DNA from: Streptomyces sp. CB01249
GTDB taxonomy: Bacteria > Actinomycetota > Actinomycetes > Streptomycetales > Streptomycetaceae
Reading direction: 5' to 3'
Assembly: GCF_001905735.1 (NCBI RefSeq)
Contig: NZ_LISW01000004.1
Span: 1 to 64,000 of the forward strand
Length of the DNA: 64,000 nucleotides
The notes under the pieces: generated by a model
What the model was told of the DNA's origin: nothing
Database searches by the model: none
What the model saw: only the letters and a program-made list of their open reading frames with translations
Program-made: the position numbers and the translations under genes
In this document: positions 58,160 to 64,000 of the stretch, piece after piece
Layout of the letters: every line of letters starts with the position of its first letter
Position numbering within the stretch: position 1 is the first letter of the stretch

Positions 58160-58968
58160 CCACCGCGACCACCCCCGCGACCATCCCCGAAGCCGGCCCC
58201 GCGCGCACGACGGCCGTGAGCCGGCTGGCGGCCCTCGGCCGGGCCGAACTGTCGTTGCTCGCCCGGAACAGGACGGCGATCTTCGTCGCGCTCCTCATGC
58301 CGGCGGCCATGATCATGGCGATGAAGTCGGCGTTCGAGAAGGTCGACCTCGACGGGACCGGACTCAGCGTCGCCGGAGCGACGCTCATGGGCGGCGTCGG
58401 GACCGTGCTCATCCAGGCCGTCTACATGAACCTGGCCGCCGCCTACGTCGCCCGGCGCGAGGAACTGGTCCTGAAGCGGCTGCGCACCGGCGAGGTCACC
58501 GACGGCGAGATCCTGGCCGGGACCGCCCTTCCGGCCGGCGCCCTCGCCCTGGCCCAGAGCGCGGTGATCGTCGTCGCCGGAATCGCCTTCTTCGGCCTCG
58601 GCGCACCGGAGCGCCCGGAACTGCTCGTGGCGGGGCTGCTGTTGGGCGTGGTGCTGCTGACGGTCCTGGCCGCGGTCACCTCCGTGATCACCCGCACCGT
58701 GCAGACCGCCCAGCTGACGACGCTGCCGCTGTTCCTCGTCTCGATGATGGGCTCGGGCCTCTTCATCCCCCTCGACATATTCCCCGACCGGCTCGCGGCG
58801 GTCTGCGAGTACCTGCCGCTGACCGGTGTGATGACCCTGGTCCGGGCCGGCTGGTTCGGCGGCCCCGAGGGCACCGACCTGCTCGGCGCCGCGTTGACCG
58901 GGCTGGTCTGGACGGCACTGGCCGTGTTTGCTGTGCAGCGGTGGTTCCGCTGGGACCCCCGCCGCTGA
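58156..58968 (+). CDS. ABC-2 transporter permease
   Basis: 270 residues from GTG 58156. About six membrane segments: NRTAIFVALLMPAAMIMAM, TLMGGVGTVLIQAVYMNLAAAYVARRE (in part), ALAQSAVIVVAGIAFFGLG, LLVAGLLLGVVLLTVLAAVTSV, TLPLFLVSMMGSGLFIPL and LLGAALTGLVWTALAVFAV. The motif EELVLKRLRTGEVTDGEILAG before TM3 is usual for ABC-2 exporters of drugs or lipids. The substrate is unknown; the companion DesK/DesR-type system hints at membrane or antibiotic stress. Confidence 0.93.
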   Translation: MTTATTPATIPEAGPARTTAVSRLAALGRAELSLLARNRTAIFVALLMPAAMIMAMKSAFEKVDLDGTGLSVAGATLMGGVGTVLIQAVYMNLAAAYVARREELVLKRLRTGEVTDGEILAGTALPAGALALAQSAVIVVAGIAFFGLGAPERPELLVAGLLLGVVLLTVLAAVTSVITRTVQTAQLTTLPLFLVSMMGSGLFIPLDIFPDRLAAVCEYLPLTGVMTLVRAGWFGGPEGTDLLGAALTGLVWTALAVFAVQRWFRWDPRR

Positions 58969-58983
58969 CGAGGAGGTTGGGCC

Positions 58984-60318
58984 GTGATGCGCGTACGGGG
59001 CTGGTACCGCGGCTGGCAGGAGCGCAGCAAGATGGAGCGGATCGACCTGTACTCGCGGTTCACCGTCTCCTGCATCCCCTGGCTCTTCGCCCTGGCCTGG
59101 CAGGGGGCGCCCTTCGACCACGACATCCGCCACGCACCGCTGCCGCTGGCCCTCGGTCTGGCGCTGCTCCTGGTGAGCCTGGCGCAGTGCCTGCTGAGCA
59201 ACCGCAACCTGCACGCTTCCTACGAGCACTACCTGGGCATCTCCGTCTTCCCGGGGCGGCGCCTGGTGGCCCCCGTGGTGCTTCTGGTCGTGGCCGTCGG
59301 GCTCCTGGCGGCGCTGGCCGGGGTGGACGGCGTCAAGGGCTCGGGACTGCTGCTCATGACGTTGAACGCGCCGATGGCCCTGGTGATCACGCGGGTGCTC
59401 CTGGTGCCGGTCCGCCGCTTCCTGGTCGAGTCCCTCTGCCTCACCGCCCTGATCACCGGCGCGCTCGCGGTGGCCGGCGTCCGGGGCGGCACCCTGGCGG
59501 GAGTGCTGCCCTGCAGCCTCTTCGGCTGTGTGCTGGTCCTGATCTCGGTCCGGCCCAGCGCCTGGAGCATGAGCGTCATGTGGCAGGCCGAGCAGGCCCG
59601 GGGCATACAGGCCAGGCTCGCCGTGGCGGAGGAACGGCTGCGGTTCGGGCGGGACATGCACGACGTGCTGGGCCGCAACCTCGCGGTGATCGCGCTCAAG
59701 AGCGAGCTGGCGGTGGAGCTCGCCCAGCGCGGCCGGCCGGAGGCGGTGGACCAGATGATCGAGGTGCAGCGGATAGCGCGCGCCTCGCAACAGGAAGTGC
59801 GCGATGTGGTGCGCGGCTACCGTGAGGCGGACCTGAGTACGGAACTGGCGGGTGCGCAGGGCGTGTTGAGCGCGGCCGGCATCGAGTGCACGGTGACCGG
59901 CGACAGCGGCGAGCACCTGCCCGCGCCCGTGCAGTCGGCGCTCGGCTGGGTCGTCCGGGAGGCGGCCACCAACGTGCTGCGCCACGGCGACCCGCGCCAC
60001 TGCGTGATCCGGGTGCGGGTCTCCGCCGGCTCCGTGGCGCTCGAGGTGGAGAACGACGGCGCGACACCCGCCGGGACGGCGCCCTCGCCCACCTCGGACG
60101 GGCCGGGCTCCGGACTGGCCGGCCTCCGCGAACGGCTCGCCGCGCTGGACGGCTCGCTGGAGGCGGGCCCGGCGAAGGGCGGCCTGTTCCGGCTGACGGC
60201 GACGATCCCGCTGGCGGAGGTCCCGGCGGCACGCCGCGCGCCCCTGGTCCTGCGTCCCGCGGCCATGGTGGCCCCGGGTGTGATGGTGAGGTCGCGATCC
60301 GGCCTCGTGGAGGAATGA
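58984..60318 (+). CDS. DesK-type sensor histidine kinase
   Basis: 444 residues from GTG 58984 (or ATG 58987; GGAGG lies upstream in GAGGAGG). Five or six membrane segments fill the first 190 residues, with very short external loops, as in intramembrane-sensing kinases. The HisKA_3 phospho-site is His in RFGRDMHDVLGRNL; the ATPase N-box is WVVREAATNVLRHG and the G-box GSGLAGLRERLAALDG. The C-terminus (VPAARRAPLVLRPAAM) is extra and unstructured. It should phosphorylate the regulator encoded next. Confidence 0.95.
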   Translation: MMRVRGWYRGWQERSKMERIDLYSRFTVSCIPWLFALAWQGAPFDHDIRHAPLPLALGLALLLVSLAQCLLSNRNLHASYEHYLGISVFPGRRLVAPVVLLVVAVGLLAALAGVDGVKGSGLLLMTLNAPMALVITRVLLVPVRRFLVESLCLTALITGALAVAGVRGGTLAGVLPCSLFGCVLVLISVRPSAWSMSVMWQAEQARGIQARLAVAEERLRFGRDMHDVLGRNLAVIALKSELAVELAQRGRPEAVDQMIEVQRIARASQQEVRDVVRGYREADLSTELAGAQGVLSAAGIECTVTGDSGEHLPAPVQSALGWVVREAATNVLRHGDPRHCVIRVRVSAGSVALEVENDGATPAGTAPSPTSDGPGSGLAGLRERLAALDGSLEAGPAKGGLFRLTATIPLAEVPAARRAPLVLRPAAMVAPGVMVRSRSGLVEE

Positions 60319-60320
60319 CG

Positions 60321-60932
60321 ATGACCGCGGTACGGGTACTGCTCGCCGACGACGAGCATCTGATCCGGGGCGCGCTCGCCGCCCTCCTCGCGCTGGAGGA
60401 GGACCTGGTGGTGGTCGCGGAGGCGGCGACGGGTCCGGAGGCGCTGGCCATGGCCCGGGCCCACCGCCCGGACGTCGCGGTGCTCGACCTGGAGATGCCG
60501 GGGGCCGACGGTGTGAGCGTGGCCACATCGCTGCGGGCCGAACTCCCGGACTGCCGGACCATGATCGTGACCAGCCACGGCCGGCCCGGCCATCTCAAGC
60601 GGGCCCTCGCGGCGGGCGTGCGGGGCTTCGTGCCCAAGACCGTGAGCGCCCGCCAGCTGGCCGGCATCATCCGTACCGTGCGGGCGGGGAACCGTTACGT
60701 GGACCCGGAGTTGGCGGCCGACGCCATCGCCGCCGGGGACTCCCCGCTGACCGTGCGCGAGACCGAGGTGCTGGAGCTCGCGGTCGACGGGGCGCCGGTC
60801 TCGGAGATCGCCGAGCGGGCCTCGCTCTCGCAGGGGACCGTACGGAACTACCTCTCGGCGGCCGCCTCGAAGCTGGGTGCGGAGAACCGTCACGCGGCAG
60901 TGCGTCTCGCGCGCGAGCGGGGATGGGTATAG
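60321..60932 (+). CDS. LuxR/NarL-family response regulator
   Basis: 203 residues from ATG 60321 (GGAGG seven bases upstream; ATG 60315 is in frame but too close to it). The receiver has the acidic pair in LLADDEHLIRG and the phospho-Asp in VAVLDLEMPGADG, with Thr/Ser and Lys in VTSHG and FVPKT. The LuxR helix-turn-helix is VSEIAERASLSQGTVRNYLSAAASKLG (as EIAERASLSQGTVRNYL). It probably binds the repeats at 57144-57171 and switches on the exporter. The 3' end carries the -10 (TATAGT, 60928-60933) of the following tRNA. Confidence 0.95.
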   Translation: MTAVRVLLADDEHLIRGALAALLALEEDLVVVAEAATGPEALAMARAHRPDVAVLDLEMPGADGVSVATSLRAELPDCRTMIVTSHGRPGHLKRALAAGVRGFVPKTVSARQLAGIIRTVRAGNRYVDPELAADAIAAGDSPLTVRETEVLELAVDGAPVSEIAERASLSQGTVRNYLSAAASKLGAENRHAAVRLARERGWV

Positions 60933-60954
60933 TAGGTCTCGCGCTTCGGCGCTT

Positions 60955-61027
60955 GCGGACGTAGCTCAGTTGGTAGAGCGCAACCTTGCCAAGGTTGAGG
61001 TCGCCAGTTCGAACCTGGTCGTCCGCT
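60955..61027 (+). tRNA. tRNA-Gly(GCC), copy 2
   Basis: Identical over 73 bases to copy 1 at 56970-57042. Promoter -10 TATAGT at 60928-60933 overlaps the end of the response-regulator gene. Confidence 0.96.
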
Positions 61028-61032
61028 CAGAA

Positions 61033-61068
61033 GAAGAAGCCCCCGGCCTTTCGGCCGGGGGCTTCTTC
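61033..61068. terminator. Terminator between tRNA-Gly copy 2 and purC
   Basis: GAAGAAGCCCCCGGCC-TTTC-GGCCGGGGGCTTCTTC, a perfect 16-bp stem (61033-61048 with 61053-61068). It serves the tRNA and probably also purC, which converges on it. Confidence 0.9.
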
Positions 61069-61079
61069 GTGTGGCTCGC

Positions 61080-61991
61080 CTACCAGGACGTGCCGGTGAG
61101 GAGTTCGAACGCCTCGATGTACTTGGCGCGGGTCGCGTCCACGATCTCCTGGGGCAGCGGCGGCGGAGGCTGCTCGCTCTTGCGGTCCCAGCCGGAGGCG
61201 GGGGACGTCAGCCAGTCGCGGACGAACTGCTTGTCGTACGACGGCTGCGCGTGGCCCGGCTCCCAGGAGCCGGCCGGCCAGAAGCGGGAGGAGTCCGGGG
61301 TCAGGACCTCGTCGGCGATGATCAGTTCCTCGCCGCCGTCGGCGGTGGGCGCGTAGCCGAACTCGAACTTCGTGTCCGCGAGGATGATCCCGCGCTCGCG
61401 GGCGATGTCGCGGGCCCGGCCGTAGACGTCCAGGGTGGTCCGGCGCAGCGCGACTGCGGTCTCCGTACCGACCTGGCGGGCCACCTCCTCGTAACTCACG
61501 TTCTCGTCGTGGGCACCGACGGCGGCCTTGGTGGCGGGGGTGAAGATCGCGCCCGGCAGCTCGGAGCCGTCGACCAGGCCGTCGGGGAGGCCGATGCCGC
61601 AGACGGTGCGCGAGGCGTTGTACTCGACGAGGCCGGAGCCCGCCAGGTAGCCGCGGGCGACGCACTCGACCGGGACCATCCGCAGCGACGTGCAGATCAT
61701 CGTGCGGCCCTCCCAGTCGGCGGGGGCTCCGGCGGGCACCTCGGTCGACAGGACGTGGTTCGGCACGAGGTCGGCGAGCTGGTCGAACCACCACATCGAG
61801 AGGCGGGTCAGGACGCGGCCCTTGTCCGGGATCTCGGTCGGCAGCACCCAGTCGTACGCGGACATCCGGTCGCTGGCGACCATGACGAGGTCACCGGCCT
61901 CGTTCCGGTACAGGTCGCGCACCTTGCCGGTGTGCAGGTGGGTGAGGTCCGGCACCTGCACCGGCTCGGGCTTTTCTACGAATCCGGACAC
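61080..61991 (-). CDS. purC: SAICAR synthetase
   Basis: 303 residues from GTG 61991 (GCGGAGG four bases upstream). It joins CAIR and aspartate with ATP. Motifs: HTGKVRDLYRNEAGDLVMVASDRMSAYD (as GKVRDLYRN and VASDRMSAYDWVLPT), PVECVARGYLAGSG, LPGAIFTPATKA and LADTKFEFGYA, DEVLTPDSSRFWP. It is the longer, fungal-like/actinobacterial form. It lies alone, away from purSQL, with the dimethylformamidase-like gene upstream on the same strand (116-base gap). Confidence 0.97.
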   Translation of the reverse strand: MSGFVEKPEPVQVPDLTHLHTGKVRDLYRNEAGDLVMVASDRMSAYDWVLPTEIPDKGRVLTRLSMWWFDQLADLVPNHVLSTEVPAGAPADWEGRTMICTSLRMVPVECVARGYLAGSGLVEYNASRTVCGIGLPDGLVDGSELPGAIFTPATKAAVGAHDENVSYEEVARQVGTETAVALRRTTLDVYGRARDIARERGIILADTKFEFGYAPTADGGEELIIADEVLTPDSSRFWPAGSWEPGHAQPSYDKQFVRDWLTSPASGWDRKSEQPPPPLPQEIVDATRAKYIEAFELLTGTSW

Positions 61992-62107
61992 GCTGCCTCC
62001 GCGTACGTTGTTCCAAGAACCGTTCCGATTGTCCCGTATCCGGGAACGGCAGGCTGCGGAGGGGTGCCGTCCGGGTGGGCGCGGGAGCGCGGGGTGGCGT
62101 CCTCCGG

Positions 62108-63571
62108 TCAGGCGCGCTTGCAGATCCGGTCGAGGAGGTTGGCGGTGGCCTTCTGGATGCGCGGGTCCACGTGGCCGGGGCGATCCAGGGCCGGGGACCA
62201 GGCGAAGGTGCCCGAGGCGAAGACGAGCGCGCCGGACGGGGCCCGGTACAGCGAGGTCTCCTGGTGCCGCATCACGCCCTCGCTGTCCTGGTACGGGGAG
62301 TGGGCGAGCAGGATGCGGTTGTCGTGCTCCGGCAGCGTGGTGCGCGGGAAGTAGCGGTCGGCCTCGCCCGCCACCAGGCCCTCGATCTCGTCGCCCTCAC
62401 CGGCACCCGTCGCGTCCCACAGCCAGTGCTCCGCGTTCCGCACGACCAGGGGGTGGGGCTCGGGGACCCGGCCCGCGTACTGGATGCCGAGCAACTGCTG
62501 CTCCGGGCGGTCGATCTCACGCCAGAGCGCGGGCTTGCCTGGCCCCCGGCGCTTGCGGCAGGTGAGCAGCCGGTCCGGCACCCCGGACGCCGAGGGCCCC
62601 AGGCTGACCTGCCAGTACATGGTGTTGGCGGAGAGGTAGACCAGGGAGGTGCCGTGCTCGCGGGCGCGCTCGGCGGCCCGGCGCATCGGCACCGACCAGT
62701 ACTCGTCGTGGCCCGGGAAGACCAGGCCCCGGTAGCGGGTGGGGTCGACCCGGCCCGCGTGCAGGTCGCGGGTGTCGGCGTAGGCGAGGTCGTAGCCGTA
62801 GCGCTCGGCCCAGCGGATGAAGTCGTACGCGTGTCCGACGTGCAGCGGGAGGCCCGCGCCCGCGTAGGGGCGGTCGAAGGAGACGGTGACCGCCGCGTCC
62901 TCCTCACCGAGGAGCCGGCCCTCCTCGTCCCAGGCGTGGTAGAGGCTGGCGCCGGTCCGGCCGTCCTCCGGATAGAGGTTGTACGCCTGCCAGGTGACGT
63001 CCGGGAGGACGAGCAGCAGGTCCGCCGGGTGGTTGTCGCGGATCGTGAACGGGATGTGGGAGCGGTAGCCGTCGAGCGTGGTGAGCACGGCGACATACGC
63101 CCCGAGCGACCAGTAGCTCGGGATCTGCAGCCGCCAGGACAGCCACCAGTGGTGACAGGAGACCGTGCGGTCGGCGGTCAGCGGGGCCGGCTGCACGATC
63201 CCCGAGAGCCGGGGGCTCGTGGTGATCTTCGAGGCGCCGTCGCCCCCGTAGTGGCCGATCCGGTAGACGTCCACGGAGAACTGCTGCGGCGGGTCCACCG
63301 TGATGTGGAAGTCGATCGCCTCACCGGGGGCCGCGGCGCCCGTGGAGGTGAAGCCCTTGATCTGGCGGCGCACATCGTCGGCGGTGCGGGTGCCGCCGCC
63401 GGTGGAGCCGCGGGACAGGGTGGGGTCCACGTACCAGGGCACGACCTGGCCGGTGTCGTCGAAGTAGTTCTCGCTGCCGCGCAGCCAGGGCAGCGGCCCC
63501 TGGCCGAAAGGGTCGGTCACGGCATGCGCCAGGGCACCCGATTCCCACCGACGGATCTGTTCAGCCCCCAT
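62108..63571 (-). CDS. N,N-dimethylformamidase large-subunit-like protein
   Basis: 487 residues from ATG 63571 (GGAGG and GGGGGAG upstream; GTG 63574 is the alternative). The sequence follows the DMF amidase beta-subunit family: FHITVDPPQQFSVDVYRIGHYGG near the start (as VDVYRIGHYGGDGA), LLVLPDVTWQAYNLYPEDGRTGASLY (as TWQAYNLYPEDG), GHDEYWSVPMRRAAERA and LSANTMYWQV. No signal peptide is evident. Characterised members split dimethylformamide, but many homologues have no known substrate, and the small subunit is absent here. The real substrate is probably another amide or a glycan-linked compound. Confidence 0.82.
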   Translation of the reverse strand: MGAEQIRRWESGALAHAVTDPFGQGPLPWLRGSENYFDDTGQVVPWYVDPTLSRGSTGGGTRTADDVRRQIKGFTSTGAAAPGEAIDFHITVDPPQQFSVDVYRIGHYGGDGASKITTSPRLSGIVQPAPLTADRTVSCHHWWLSWRLQIPSYWSLGAYVAVLTTLDGYRSHIPFTIRDNHPADLLLVLPDVTWQAYNLYPEDGRTGASLYHAWDEEGRLLGEEDAAVTVSFDRPYAGAGLPLHVGHAYDFIRWAERYGYDLAYADTRDLHAGRVDPTRYRGLVFPGHDEYWSVPMRRAAERAREHGTSLVYLSANTMYWQVSLGPSASGVPDRLLTCRKRRGPGKPALWREIDRPEQQLLGIQYAGRVPEPHPLVVRNAEHWLWDATGAGEGDEIEGLVAGEADRYFPRTTLPEHDNRILLAHSPYQDSEGVMRHQETSLYRAPSGALVFASGTFAWSPALDRPGHVDPRIQKATANLLDRICKRA

Positions 63572-63765
63572 CACGCTCCCCCTCCCTCAGGCCCCCGGAT
63601 CAACTGTGGTGCGCCGTCAGTCAGCGCCGTTCCCCAGCACATCACATAACGCACGCACTCCGTCACCGTTCGTCGTGAATTGACGTTAACGGAAGCCGTC
63701 GCTCCGGTTATGCGGTTGTTCTCGGCCATCCCGTCCGCCCCGTCTCCTGTCGGCGGGGGCCTGTT

Positions 63766-64000
63766 TCAGACGAGACGGACGGGCTTGTCGGTGCGTACGC
63801 CGACCGAGGCGAGCCAGGACCGCAGCGGTCCGGCGTCGCCGTCCTCGATGAGGCTGAGGACGGGGCTGCCGAGGTCCGCGCGGCGCTCGCCGTCGACCAG
63901 CAGCGTGGGCCCGTCGAGCCAGTCGAGGCCGGGCGCCGCGCCCGCCGTGTCCACGGCGGCGCAGCAGACCATGGCCGCGACGTGATCGGCGAGCAGCTCG
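63766..64000 (-). CDS. 3' end of a gene cut by the right edge
   Basis: The last 77 residues of a minus-strand gene whose start lies beyond the window. The frame stays open to the edge (ELLADHVAAMVCC...). It contains two adjacent Cys, LDWLDGPTLLVDGERRADLG and a basic end (VRTDKPVRLV). Third positions are GC-rich, so it is coding. The family is not recognisable from this part. Confidence 0.7.
   Translation of the reverse strand, partial: ELLADHVAAMVCCAAVDTAGAAPGLDWLDGPTLLVDGERRADLGSPVLSLIEDGDAGPLRSWLASVGVRTDKPVRLV

Noticed and set aside
1..64000. CRISPR arrays, insertion sequences, integrases or phage genes
   Set aside because: No regular spacer-repeat pattern, transposase, integrase or attachment-site pair was seen. 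The repeats found lie in linkers, promoters and tRNA copies.

Overview
The window is high-GC chromosomal DNA from a Streptomyces species. The codon bias is strongly GC3-rich, GTG starts are common, several transcripts look leaderless, and the gene set is typical of the genus (bldC, an AtrA-like regulator, an Orf1590-type sporulation protein, vdh, lsrL). From memory, gene order resembles the S. coelicolor core block of about SCO4069-SCO4122 read in reverse. Two perfect 14-bp parS sites suggest the region is within a few hundred kb of oriC. I saw no insertion sequence, integrase, prophage gene or CRISPR array.

Left part (1-24 kb). Bases 1-436 look like the multi-promoter leader of an rRNA operon on the minus strand, with its 16S gene just outside the window. 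Next come a divergent MarR/MFS pair, a PAS-PP2C-HATPase phosphatase, an NDH-2-like dehydrogenase, an AtrA-like TetR regulator, a single-chain ECF sigma/zinc-finger/transmembrane/NPCBM protein, a giant SARP-NB-ARC-TPR regulator, a divergent lasso-cyclase-like asparagine synthase with no visible precursor peptide, the Orf1590-like regulator, LhgO-like oxidase, TrmB, a PrsW-like protease, an aldo/keto reductase and an M23 cell-wall peptidase behind a c-di-AMP (ydaO-type) riboswitch.

Middle part (24-46 kb). A membrane PP2C phosphatase, initiator tRNA-Met, two small membrane proteins and tRNA-Lys precede two tandem secreted FG-GAP/VCBS paralogues. Then come a DEAD-box helicase with a repetitive Arg/Gly/Asp tail, a lipoprotein, a small HExxH protein, a membrane metallophosphoesterase, a tRNA Glu-Asp-Phe cluster containing a parS site, HrpA, a second identical tRNA-Asp, a DUF6274-type protein, BldC, an unknown conserved protein, valine dehydrogenase and a DUF3073 protein.

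Right part (46-64 kb). De novo purine genes lie in three groups: purF and purM on the minus strand, the overlapping purS-purQ-purL operon, and purC. Together they supply amidophosphoribosyltransferase, the FGAM synthase complex, AIR synthetase and SAICAR synthetase. Between them are a maleylpyruvate-isomerase-fold protein, a TetR/DHA2-MFS drug-export pair, the nucleoid protein LsrL, tRNA-Gly genes, and an ABC-2 exporter with a DesK/DesR-like two-component system bounded by two identical tRNA-Gly(GCC) genes. An N,N-dimethylformamidase-like protein and a gene cut by the right edge finish the window.

Most of the window is ordinary core genome. The least routine items are the single-chain sigma/anti-sigma/carbohydrate-binding protein, the orphan cyclase with a degenerate nucleotide loop and a terminator-like leader, the tandem FG-GAP proteins, and several leader hairpins and operator-like repeats.
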